Part shown: piece after piece, positions 11,530 to 20,828 of the stretch | How positions within the stretch are numbered: position 1 is the stretch's first letter | Layout of the letters: every line of letters starts with the position of its first letter | Assembly: GCA_025765615.1 (NCBI GenBank) | Contig: JAIVFJ010000545.1 | Location: 1-26,123 of the forward strand | DNA: 26,123 nt | Source: Zopfochytrium polystomum | Taxonomy: Eukaryota > Chytridiomycota > Chytridiomycetes > Chytridiales > Chytridiaceae | Direction of reading: 5' to 3' | Notes under the pieces: generated by a model | Database searches by the model: none | The model's input: only the letters and a program-made list of their open reading frames with translations | What the model was told of the DNA's origin: nothing | Program-made: the position numbers and the translations under genes

Positions 11530-12908
11530 CTATACCGCAGCAGCAGAGCGCTCAGCCTTCCCCGCGCGCACCTCCGCCAGCACGGCATTCCTGGCCTCCA
11601 TGTCCCTCTCCTGCATCCGCTTCACCAGCCTCTCAAACCGCGGCTTAAGCTTCACCGCAGCTCCGTTGACAACAAGCGGGTAATTGACCTTGTCGACGCC
11701 GGCGCGCTTCCCGCTGCGCCGGCGGATCGACGAGTACCACTCGTACGCCAGCGCGTGCATCTCGGGCGGGTGCGGCGACGGGATCTCGACGCGGTCCGGC
11801 TGCGGCAGCGGCGGCCGCAGGAACACGAACGACGTCGTCGGGTAAGATACTTCGAGGTAGGCCGGCGTGAACATGAAGGGGGACATCCACGGTACGGGGC
11901 GGAAGGGCAGGCCCTGACGCTTTTTCGCGGGAAGAGGAGGAGTGCCGGGGGCGGCGGCGGCGGCGGCGGCTTCTCCGGCGGCCGGGGCGGCGCCCGACGA
12001 GTCGGCTGAGGTGGAGGCGGCAGGCGCTGGCGTTTCCAATGTCGCTCCCTCTCCATCGGTTGTTGTTCCTGCCGCGGTCGTCTCCGCGGGAGAAGTTTCC
12101 TTGGCCGCGCTCTCCGACGCAGCAACTTTTTCTGCATTCTGCTGATCTTCCTTGGCGCCAACCTCCTCAGTAGCGCCCTCCTCGGCAGAACCTTCTTCTG
12201 CATTTTCGGCTGGACGGGGCTGATGGAGCATCGGAATGACGCGGGGATCAATGGTGACCATGTCGCCCGGCAGCAGGCGGCGTGGCGGGTACTTGCACTG
12301 CGGGAAAAGATACGGCAAAGAACCGCGAAACACGATCGTGTGCCAGAGGTTTCAGTTCAAGTTTCCCCGCCTCAAAAATAAAAAAACCACTTTTTTTCGC
12401 TGCAAAGCATACCTTCACGCCGTTCACCTTGACCTTTCCGTCCGTCACAAACATCTTCGCCATCGGCAGCGAGCTCGCAAAGTGCGCGCGAAACAACGCG
12501 ACATCCAGTCGCCGCTCGACCTCGCCGAACGCAAGGGCCTGCACGGGCGGCAGCCGCTCCCGCTCGCTGGCCGTCAGGTGCCGCATCGGCAGTTTGTTGT
12601 TCCAGTGCCGGTTAAGGAGCTGCTTCTCGGAAATATCTGGGCCGTGGTACGCACGCAGCTCGCGCTTCGCCGTCCACTTTTGCTGGAAGACGGTGCGCCG
12701 AGTGTTGTCCTCGGGCTTTTCCCGGATCGCGAGGTTGTAGACGTTCAGCTTGTCCCAGGACATACGAATCAGGCCCCGGTATGGGCAGAAAGGATCTTTG
12801 GTCTAATCGTCGGGACGGTAGGGCGATCAGAGGTACAGTCACGATCGTTTGAGTCGGGAAGCTAACCTTCCATCTGCCCGCGAACGAAACTGCTCGTCGC
12901 GCTGACAT
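11530..12908 (-). CDS. NAM9: Mitochondrial small-subunit ribosomal protein uS4m
   Basis: This protein belongs to the 5'-domain of the mitochondrial small ribosomal subunit and binds 12S/15S rRNA. Exons 12867-12908, 12413-12802 and 11530-12297 join in phase 0 (introns 64 and 115 nt) to give 399 aa. The ATG at 12908 is chosen because exon 1 supplies a short basic N-terminus (MSARRAVSFAGRWK) leading into PYRGLIRMSWDKLNVYNL, the usual fungal uS4m opening. The S4 RNA-binding fold lies at about residues 110-165 (RRLDVALFRAHFASSLPMAK, TDGKVKVNGVK, then LLPGDMVTIDP across intron 2). The C-terminal fungal-specific part is recognisable from PAYLEVSYPTTSFVFLRPP and ALAYEWYSSIRRRSGK. Between them lies an unusual insertion of roughly 75 residues rich in Glu, Ala and Thr, including a poly-Ala run. 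It is transcribed convergently with the upstream secreted-protein gene. Confidence 0.94.
11950..11970. repeat. (GGC)7 trinucleotide repeat inside NAM9
   Basis: Seven GGC units lie within exon 3 of NAM9 and encode a poly-Ala run on the minus strand. It lies in the lineage-specific low-complexity insertion, so length variation would keep frame and be tolerated. Confidence 0.9.
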
Positions 12909-12954
12909 GGCTTGCGATAAAAAACCAAAAGAACAAAACAAAATAGTTGAAGGA

Positions 12955-13495
12955 GGAGGATGATCACACAAACAGTTCCGCTGTGCTTTGGCACCTCGAA
13001 TCGACACTCCCTCGCATCAGGATAGCTGTGGACACCAGGCAAGCTGCCCGCAGTCTCGAAAGCGACGTCAAATTTCGAATTTCACAATAATGTCCCCAAT
13101 TTTGACGACTGCGAGTTGAATTGGTGCAGTCAATGAACGCATTTCCAGAGGGGATGACTCAAGCGGCCAGTTCGCTAATGAATCGCGCGTTTCTGCGAAC
13201 ACTGAAATGGGCACCGTCGGGCGCACTGCGTCCTAGATTTGCATATAATTTGCCAGAAACGGTCAACAGCACATGATGATGACTTACTGTAATGGGACCG
13301 GTCCGAGAACCTGAGACCCGCGCTTCAATTCCACCTAATCCTTGAAAGGTATCAACGACGCATCCAACGCGCACCGTCCGCTTGGTAATCTTTTCCCACA
13401 CAGCAAACTTTCTTCCTTGGCCGCGCATTGTCACCTGCTGGTTTTGATCCAAAAGCGCTTTGCGCTGGGTGGCCACGTTTGTCACACCTGTCGAT
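12955..13495 (-). pseudogene. Decayed GH55-like beta-1,3-glucanase copy (C-terminal half only)
   Basis: Read on the minus strand, this stretch aligns with the second half of the intact paralogue at 15459-17279. It shows NQQVTMRGQGRKF against NQLVTMWGQGRKY, RVSGSRTGP against RVQGSLTGP, and VLLTVSGKLYANL against VLLNSQGKVYERS. Then come RRNARFISEL against PKNARIVGEL, a SGNAF block, and a GSLPG block. It is broken in several ways. About 65 codons around the second GAKGDG module are missing, there is an extra segment after GRKF, a TGA follows NARFISELAA, and frame changes follow down to about 12955. No signal peptide or first half exists upstream. Its 3' remnant abuts the 5' end of NAM9 (start at 12908), so part may now serve as NAM9 promoter or UTR. 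It is a real relic, unlike the single-base homopolymer breaks elsewhere. Confidence 0.85.
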
Positions 13496-13748
13496 CGAAA
13501 GGAAAGAAAATAAAAAATAAAAAATTGTCAAGTGTGCAAGCGTTTCCGAAAAGATCCAGACGCGACGACACACACGAGCGATCCGCGATCCGCTTGCAGA
13601 GACCCGCGATCCGCGCAATATCACGCTCAGGGTTGGATCTGCGCCATCATCGCCTCGCACATCACCGTCCAGTTGCTTGCCCATTCCATCGTGCATCTCG
13701 CTCGGGCCTTCGGTTTGTTGTGTCTTCGGCAATCACGAACGGCGCAAC

Positions 13749-15068
13749 ATGAGGGAATTTCTGGAACAGACGCTCCGCAAGTACTATGAGCTGATTGGAT
13801 GGAATGAAGAGGCAGTTAGCTACTCCAATCTATGTCATTGGTCCAAAGGTAAGGCGAGAGTGTGCACACACGCAGCTCGCTGACGGACTTGCACCAGCAA
13901 TTCTCGAGTTCGACTCGCCAAACGGCCTTCTCCTGAGCGTCGGCAAGTCGGTCTCCCCAATCCTCAAAAGCAGCTACTCGCTGGGTATCCCAGACAACCG
14001 AACGGCCGCCGGGTTTCTCGTTGTCTCTTCCCCTTTGGCTCTTCCCAAGCCGTTCCCTTTGCACGATGAAGATCAGACGTATAATCCGACAACGGAAAAG
14101 GACGTTAGCTCAGACGCGGATCTTGTTCTTCTGGGCGAGGACCCTAATGACCTTTTCTGGAAGAGACTCGGCCTTTTGTATAAACGTGTGAGGCTTTTGG
14201 TTGCCCAATACCTTCCAGAGATTCTGATGCGGGCACTTGAATAGCAACGTTTATGACAAACTACCTGCTGTACGGACGGCTCTTCCACAATTTGCGGTTG
14301 GAAGGGTTGTACTGTCAGAGCATAACAAAAAAGGACATGATTGTTATGTCCGGGATGAACTCATGGTACAAAGATGATGCACAGGTTTGAAGATGGCTCT
14401 TTCGTTTCCAGTGCTCCCCGCCTAATCGAAAAGGCCAGATTGCGGCCCAGTATACCCACAAGGCAAAAAACTGGTGTATAGAAACGAGCTACTCGTCCGA
14501 TGCGCATGTGCTAGGGGTCAACAGCCTTTTACGAATCCCAGATACCAACTGGTACGTCGGAGGCGAGGTATGCTACACAGCCAAGGAGCGGAGTGGAGGA
14601 CGCAAGTCTCGTTTTTCACTCGAAGTATTTTGGGCTGATCATCGTTAGTTTCTGTTGGAGCAAAATATGACAAGTGGTACACGGACCGGGTTCATTCGAT
14701 TGTGACCCTTCTTGCAAACCCGATGATGGGTCACGTCAGCGCCTCCTTCACTTCGACCGTTTTTTCCAGATCTTGTCATGTCCACGGCGTACGACTTCAA
14801 CACATATAGTTACGAATCAGATCTTTCACTCGGCCTGGAATACGCACCAAAAGATGCTGAACAAGTATTGAAGGCAAAGTTTGGTTTGTCCAAGGTGAGC
14901 GGATCCTTCGATTGCGTGGAAAGTTTCTGATGTTCTCTGTTTCATAAGGGAATCGGTTTGAAGATTGAGGGACGATATAATGGTCAAGTTCTTGTTGGAA
15001 TTGGTATGACCACGGAATTTTCTCTTAAACCGAGAAGCACTTTTGGGGTTGAAATAAACTTTGTTTGA
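13749..15068 (+). CDS. MDM10: Mitochondrial outer-membrane beta-barrel MDM10 (ERMES/SAM subunit)
   Basis: MDM10 is a 19-strand VDAC-like barrel of the mitochondrial outer membrane. It anchors the ER-mitochondria encounter structure for lipid transfer and also assists the SAM complex. Exons: 13749-13848, 13898-14185, 14245-14384, 14439-14601, 14649-14894, 14949-15068 (1,057 nt, about 351 aa). Signatures: the N-terminus LEQTLRKYYELIGWNEE followed by YSNL; ILEFDSPNGLLLSVGKS; NYLLYGRLFHNLRLEGLY; IETSYSSDAHVLG; NPMMGHVSASF; AYDFNTYSYESDLSLGLEY; and a final aromatic beta strand ending EINFV. Intron 4 (14602-14648) is best explained as a GC-AG intron because it restores the family motif SGGLS. Exon 5 has one base too many at the T6 run 14760-14765, and removing it keeps VFPDLVMSTAYDFN in register. 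Otherwise the gene looks intact. It sits between two GH55 sequences. Confidence 0.93.
14602..14648 (+). other. Probable GC-AG intron (intron 4 of MDM10)
   Basis: This 47-nt intron starts gcaagt, the extended consensus expected of GC donors, and ends gttag. Splicing after base 14601 gives a CTT codon and the sequence KERSGGLSVGAKYDKW, matching the MDM10 family. The only frame-compatible GT donor (14593) would delete the conserved SGG. Confidence 0.75.
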
Positions 15069-15458
15069 CTGTCGTTTGTGCTCTGGACGGTGCCTGGCCT
15101 TTTTTGTTGACTACCAATGAGTGCCGATGTGGTCCACTGCCCAAGAGCTCCACCTGAACGTTCTGATTTGCTTAGGGTCTTTTTTATTTGTTCTGGTTTG
15201 GGTGTCATTCACAATTTTCATTCACGAGTCCGTTGCGAAAGTATGAGGGACGAGAAGGGGTGCTAATGTACATACAGTTAGGCTGGGATTAGAAGAGAGG
15301 TAGAGGAGAGAGAGGTTTCGGACAGGGAGGGATAGGGAAACTCTTACGCTTTGGAAGTATTGCGAAAGAGTAAGTAATCACAAGAAGAAAGAGGGAACAG
15401 CTTTGCTCAAAACACGAAGGTAGCGAAACGAGGGAATGTTACACGGTCGGCTCCTTCA
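15069..15458. other. Convergent 3' spacer between MDM10 and the first GH55-like gene
   Basis: The 390-nt spacer holds the 3' ends of two converging genes. I looked on the minus strand for the missing C-terminal GH55 motifs (for example ESQGPVWL-type sequence) and see none. The spacer is also too short for the roughly 200 missing residues. Confidence 0.6.
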
Positions 15459-17279
15459 TCAAGGGTTCTTCAAACAAGTGTCGCTTTGCAATCCAGTGCC
15501 GCTGCTTCCGCCGACCCTGAAATGCACGTCCCACAATCCCGCGCCGCCTTGCGAGCTCGAATTGACGTTCCACTGCATCAGGATAGCTCCAGGCAAGCTG
15601 CCCACGGTCTCGAAAATGACGTCGGAAATTTCAACGTTCCCAACGTCCCCCGCGTTTCCGACTTTGAAGACTGGAGTCGGGTTCGCGTAGTCCTTGAACG
15701 CGTTTCCAGAAGCCATGATGAGCGGCCAGAGTTCGCCAACGATGCGCGCGTTTTTGGGAACGGTCACGGTGGATGTTACAACGTAGGCACCGTGGTCAAT
15801 GTACAGAATCTGGTCGGAGGCGAGGCCGTTGAGAGCGGCCTGAATCGCGGCAGTGTCGTCGGTGGTACCGTCGCCTTTTGCGCCTTTCGATTTAAGACTG
15901 ACAAACTTTGAAACAGGCACATCGGCATACTGCGGCTTCGATCGCTCGTACACTTTACCCTGGGAGTTCAACAGCACAGATGGTTTCGAGGGCCCGGTCA
16001 GAGAGCCTTGGACGCGCGATCCGGCCGATCCAACGTATTTGCGGCCTTGGCCCCACATCGTCACAAGCTGGTTGCCCGCCAAAAGCGTGGTGGTTCCACT
16101 TTGAGATACCGCGACGGGTGTGTTGACGAAATTGGTGTTGTCAATGATGAGTGCGCCCGCACCAGTTGGCGTCGACGATGATGAGAAGGCGGTGTTGATT
16201 GCGGTCCCAGTGTTTGTAAACGTGGAGTCGAGGAGGACAGCGGAGCCGACCTGCTGCCCTGATGACCCGCTTGATGTCATGTCGAGTCCTGTCGTGCATC
16301 CAGTTACATTTACAGACTTGAAGGTCCAACCCCAATCCCAGTTCAGGTAGATGGCAGTTTGACAGTTGGTGAATGTGAGGTTTCTGGAGGTGAACTGCTG
16401 GCTGCCAATGAACATGCCATATTTGCCTCCAATGAACACAAGATCGGTGAAGAACCCACCGGAACCTGAAACGGGAGAGGAACCAGTAAGGGGAAGTCGA
16501 CAAACTCAAAATCACTGGCAAATGGCGGATTTAATAACTCGTAACCTCACCGTTGTCCATAAAGATGCCTTGCTGCGCATTTCCAGATCCACCCTGAACC
16601 ATTTTGAACACAATGTTCTGGAGACTCGTAGCTTGGGCGACTTGCCAATGAATACCGGTGCCAGTTGAGGCGGGCAATCCGGTCAAGTCAATAACGAAGT
16701 TGCGGATTTGGCGGAAAAAGTTGTTTTGGTTGGTGAACCAATTAACTCCGCTCACGTACGGGTCGGCGTCAATGACAGCCATGCCCGAAAATGATGCAGC
16801 CGCCTTGAGCACAGGGAGGTTGGTTGGGTCTCCAATCATCATGGTGTAGTAGTATTGGTTGAGAGGGGATGACACAAGGTAGGTGCCGGCTGGAAAGTAC
16901 ACGATGGCTGGCGTCGTCGTCGAAGAGTCGCAGCCCTGGCCGCAGCGGTTGCCGGCACTAATGGCTGCATTGATGGCTGCTGTGTCATCGGTCACACCAT
17001 CCCCTGTCAATCAGAAAAAGAGGAAAATTGTCAGCTCGTAAGTATGACGCGCCAACCAAGCAGCTCACCCTTCGCGCCGTAGTCCAGCACGTTGCGCACG
17101 ACGGTGTATCCCGCGGGATTCGAGGTTGTGTACGCGACAGATCCCTGCCTAGCAATATTTGCGAACCAATAGTTGGAGGATACGGCCGCGTTTACGCACG
17201 CGATTGGGAAAACCGCGAGGACGGATAGAGCCAGTGCTCTAAGCGCGGCGCGGGAGCCGCAACGGTAAGTGCGAGCCAT
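15459..17279 (-). CDS. GH55-like exo-beta-1,3-glucanase homologue, C-terminally truncated (556 aa), copy A
   Basis: Exons 17069-17279, 16551-17003 and 15459-16465 join with phases 1 and 1 (1,671 nt). The ATG at 17279 is preferred over the in-frame one at 17294 because it has A at -3 and G at +4. A secretory signal peptide (about residues 1-32, ending VNAA) precedes ANIARQGSVAY. Two right-handed beta-helix (pectate_lyase_3) modules are marked by VLDYGAKGDGVTDDTAAINAA and, after about residue 412, SLKSKGAKGDGTTDDTAAIQ. GH55 signatures between them are YFPAGTYLVSSPL, NQNNFFRQIRNFVIDL, GTGIHWQVAQATSLQNI and YLNWDWGWTFKSVNVT. The protein stops at GLQSDTCLKNP, where full-length GH55 enzymes continue for roughly 200 residues. 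Secretion and a beta-glucan-related role are likely, but hydrolytic activity is doubtful. It has one more intron than copy B. Confidence 0.9.
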
Positions 17280-18233
17280 TGTGGAGGCCTGCATTGGAGG
17301 GGGCGATTGTTAGAAACTGGCGAAGGGAATTGCTGTGGTGTAACGAAAATTGTACAATGCTAAAAGGTTCACCAGTACCAGTGCGGGTGGAATGAGATTG
17401 TGGGGTAGTACTGCTACCCAGTGAGAGGAGAGGCGACTGGCAGGATGAGGCGCGGGTGCGGGCGGGCGGTCTTGGCCTTGAAGGCAGAGAAAGAGAGCGT
17501 CACGGGCTTGGACCGTTTTCGCGGGGGGCCGCTGGCAGTAAATGAGGCGTGGAGAGAAGACGAGAGGAGGAGAAGGGGGAACGAAAACAGGAACAAGAAA
17601 AAAAAACAAACAAACAAAAGAAAACAGCAAAGCCTGCAGAACAGATCATGCGCGGGCGGACCCGGACAGGCAACGCAACGACAACCGACAACGGCACGGC
17701 GGCAGCAGGCACCGAGAGCGATGATCTCTTGACTTGATTACCGCTCGTCCACGTGCCCGCTCTGCAATTATCAAAATGAATGTATTTGTCTCCCTGTCTG
17801 TCCCTCGCTCTTTTTTGCTTTGGCTGTTTGAGCTTGGTTCACGTGCGCGCATTGGAAAGAACAAGAAAACCAAGCCCACACGCGTTCGACCTTTTGCAAA
17901 TATTTTGAAGTGCAATGCCAAATAGATTGGTGAGCATTGGTCACACCTTCCGCCCTATCTTTTCGAGGAACATAAGCTTCTACGTGTCGCCCGACACCTC
18001 GCTGGCGACTGTCTTTGTCTGGCTAGTAATTACCTTTGCCACTTTTCGACTGCCTTCAAACAGCGTGGTCTCGGCTTCGTGGATCCGCGTCATGCGACTC
18101 GCTAATACCAAATTTGGAATTGGTCCGAATGTCTTCATGCTTTCTTTTGTTTGGGCAAAACTTCTCACAAAAGAAAAAAAAAAAAAAAAAAAAAAAAGCC
18201 CATCTAAAGACAAACCGCGCTTCCATCCCCCAG
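17280..18233. promoter_or_regulatory. Bidirectional intergenic promoter region between the two GH55-like genes
   Basis: The 954 nt between divergent start codons must contain both promoters. Visible elements are a purine-rich stretch around 17540-17615 with an AAAC/AAAG-rich segment, and a 24-nt poly(A) tract (18174-18197) ending 36 nt upstream of the copy B ATG. No convincing TATA box was found for either gene. Predicted open frames here are low complexity and unsupported. Confidence 0.55.
18174..18197. repeat. Poly(A) tract, 24 nt, just upstream of GH55 copy B
   Basis: An uninterrupted run of 24 A lies 36 nt before the ATG at 18234. Poly(dA:dT) tracts exclude nucleosomes in fungal promoters. 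If transcribed it would instead form an A-rich 5' leader. Length may be mis-called. Confidence 0.85.
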
Positions 18234-19992
18234 ATGACCTCAGCCCGTAGCATCGCGATGGCGTACGCCATCGCCGTTGCGGCAGCCGCCCTGGTTGTGC
18301 CCACTGGCGCCTCTGCCGCTTCCAATTCTACCTTTTGGTTTGCAAACATTGCCCGGCAAGGATCCGTTGCCTACGCATCGCCGGAGGCCGCAAACTACAC
18401 CATCTTTCGAAACGTCCTCGACTTCGGCGCAAAGGGTGAGTCGGGGGGGGGGGTTTGGTCGGGGCTCATTGGAGTGATGGTCCCAATTCAGCAAAATAAC
18501 GCGTTCCCCATTTTTTAATTCAGGCGATGGAGTGGCGGATGATACGGCCGCGATCAACGCAGCAATCAGCGCGGGGAACCGTTGCGGCCAAGGCTGCGAT
18601 TCTTCCACGACTACTCCGGCAATCGTCTACTTCCCTGCAGGGACTTACCTCCTCTCGGCGCCGCTGGTCCAGTACTACTACACGATGATGATCGGAGACG
18701 CCACGAACCCCCCTGTACTGAAAGCGCAGCCGTGGTTCCAGGGTATCGCAGTGATCGACGCTGACCCGTATGGTGCCCAAGGCAACTGGTTTACGAACCA
18801 AAACAACTTTTTCCGGCAGATTCGCAACTTTGTGATTGACCTTACCGCCATGCCACCCACGTCCGGCACCGGCATCCACTGGCAGATTGCGCAGGCCACC
18901 AGCCTGCAGAACATAGTCTTTAAAATGCGCACCGACAAGGGAACCGTCCAGCAAGGCATCTTTATGGAGAACGGCAGCGGCGGATTCTTTGCAGACCTGG
19001 TGTTTATCGGCGGAAAGTTTGGCATGTGGGTCGGCAACCAGCAGTTTACAACCCGCAACCTGACGTTCAGCGACTGTGAGACGGCGGTGTACCTCAACTG
19101 GGACTGGGGTTGGACCCTCAAGTCGCTGAAAGTGACCAACTGCACCACCGGCCTGGACATCAGCCAGGGCGGACCGAACGCGCAGAGCGTCGGTTCGGCG
19201 ATCGTCCTAGACTCTGCGTTCTACGACACGCCCGTCGCAATCCGCACGGCGTTCGTGCCGGACCAGGCGGCGAACCCGTGGACGCCCGGGTCGCTCATCA
19301 TCGACAACACGTTTTTCTCGCACAGCACGCCCGTCGCGGTGCAGATCACCAGCACCGGCGCGACGGTGCCCGGGAACCAGCGCATCACGCTATGGGGACA
19401 GGGACGGTCGTACAAGGGCAAGACGGGCACGCGCATCCAAGGCGCGGTCGACGCCGCGCTCGTGCCAACCAAGCCCGCCGTGCTGCTGGACCACTACGGC
19501 AACATCCGCGAGCGCTCCAAGCCGCAGTACACCGACACGCCTGTCGCAAAGTTTGTCAGCGTCAAGTCCAAGGGCGCCAAGGGCGACGGCGTGGCGGACG
19601 ACACGCACGCGCTGCAGGCGGCTCTCGACGGGCTCAAGAACAGCGAGATCCTGTACATTGACCACGGCGCGTACCTGCTGACCTCGACGCTGTTTGTGCC
19701 CAAGACGGCGCAGATTGTCGGTGAGTTCTGGCCGCTGCTCGTGGCGTCCGGGCCCGCTTTTGCCAACGTGAGCAGCCCGCAGGTGGTGGTGAAGGTCGGG
19801 AACGAAGGGGACGTGGGGAATGTCCAGATCTCGGACGTCATTTTGGAGACGAGGGGCAGCTTGCCTGGAGCGATTTTGATGCAGTGGAATGTGCAAGGCA
19901 GGTCAGCAGGCGATGCCGGGTTGTGGGACGTTCACTTTAGAATTGGAGGGACTGCGGGCACCCAGCAGCAAAGCGATACCTGTGCAAAATAG
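18234..19992 (+). CDS. GH55-like exo-beta-1,3-glucanase homologue, C-terminally truncated (556 aa), copy B
   Basis: Exon 18234-18435 joins exon 18524-19992 in phase 1 (intron 88 nt, gtgagt to ttcag). A signal peptide (about residues 1-29, ending GASAAS) leads to FANIARQGSVAY. The first beta-helix module begins VLDFGAKGDGVADDTAAI (about residue 61) and the second SVKSKGAKGDGVADDTHAL (about residue 412). Shared GH55 motifs are YFPAGTYLLSAPL, YYYTMMIGD, NQNNFFRQIRNFVIDL, GTGIHWQIAQATSLQNI, YLNWDWGWTLKSL and GLWDVHFRIGG. It ends QQQSDTCAK, at the same point as copy A, and both are exactly 556 aa. Coding GC and GC3 are markedly higher than in copy A. The second intron of copy A is absent (ENGSGG is continuous). 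Loss of the C-terminal part makes a canonical exo-glucanase activity uncertain. Confidence 0.9.
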
Positions 19993-20607
19993 CTCTCTGG
20001 AGCGAAAGTGACCAGGCCCAAATTTTGGCTTGTGTCTTTGCTTCCTCTCCTTTACTTTCAATCTTCATTCGCGTGCTGCGCTTTCGATTGAGGGAAAGCG
20101 AATAGATCGTGGAATAATTCCGATTCGAGCTTGCGGGACCACGTGCGCGGCGACGCGGCGGAGCCAATCAATCGGCGCCCTTTCTCTCTTTTTTTCCGTC
20201 CTGCGCGAGCGCACTCCACCCGATCAGGCTTGTGGGGGGCCGATTCGCGAACGGCCTGAAAAATGCTTACGAGCCAGCCCATTTCACCACCACCTCAAAT
20301 TTCAGTTTTCGCGCGGACGGGGCCGGACATCCGTTTGTTGATTTGTTTTGTTGGTTTTCCCCCATCTGATGCTGATGGAAATGGATTAATGGATTCGCTT
20401 TGTTTTTCCCCACGATCGAACAATCGAACATGATGGAAGTGAAAGTGAACCGCAACGGAGCGGAGCGGGCGGAGGTTTATCCGTCCTAACCCTCCGCAAT
20501 TCATTATTTATTTTGTTTTGTATTTTATTTTAGTTTTTTATTTATGAAAAGTGAATACGTGGCAGAACACAGACTGACGGACGTCCGCCTGGCCATAGAA
20601 GGCGCGC

Positions 20608-20608
20608 C

Positions 20609-20643
<35 letters not shown>
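20608..20643. repeat. (CAGA)n tetranucleotide microsatellite, about nine units
   Basis: About nine perfect CAGA units lie roughly 65 nt upstream of the TATA box of the kinase gene, close enough to influence promoter spacing or chromatin. Confidence 0.92.
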
Positions 20644-20706
20644 GAGACAAATAGACACCCGACTTTGTGGCGATGGCAAAGCGAGGAGCGGTGGATTTGA
20701 AATCGC

Positions 20707-20713
20707 TATATAA
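20707..20713 (+). promoter_or_regulatory. TATA box (TATATAA) of the protein kinase gene
   Basis: TATATAA lies 116 nt upstream of the kinase ATG (20829). Transcription would be expected to start some 30 nt downstream, leaving an A/C-rich, CAAA-rich leader of roughly 90 nt without an upstream ATG. It is the clearest core promoter in the window. Confidence 0.65.
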
Positions 20714-20828
20714 GAAGGCCTCATCTCACTTCTTCTTCGGTGGACCAACTCCTCTCCAAAAAAAGCAAGAACAACCCCACAAACAAAAAAGGACTTGACC
20801 ACAAACCAAAGGATCACACGCAAACACG

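Larger units (their letters stand above)
19993..20828. promoter_or_regulatory. Intergenic region holding the protein-kinase promoter
   Basis: This spacer contains the 3' UTR of GH55 copy B and then AT-rich sequence (20500-20545), a CAGA tetranucleotide repeat, a TATA box and an A/C-rich leader before the kinase ATG. No credible gene is seen. The minus-strand open frame over the repeat merely encodes CLSV-type repeats from the microsatellite. Confidence 0.6.

Noticed and set aside
11029..12251. Several Arg/Ala/Pro-rich open frames opposite the secreted-protein and NAM9 genes
   Set aside because: They are shadow frames of GC-rich coding sequence; composition follows the codon bias of the real gene.
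14385..14411. A 27-nt intron in MDM10 between gtttga and ttccag
   Set aside because: A 54-nt intron to 14438, with a ctaat branch-like site, is phase-consistent and of normal size.
14734..14768. A possible 35-nt intron in MDM10 exon 5 ending ttttttccag
   Set aside because: It would remove a conserved barrel strand (VSASFTSTV). A one-base error in the T run keeps motif spacing.
15069..15458. Missing C-terminal GH55 exons downstream of copy A
   Set aside because: The spacer is too short and contains no GH55-like motif on the minus strand.
17310..18250. Open frames in the divergent GH55 promoter region, some encoding Lys or Phe runs
   Set aside because: They derive from purine-rich and poly(A) sequence and show no start context, introns or homology.
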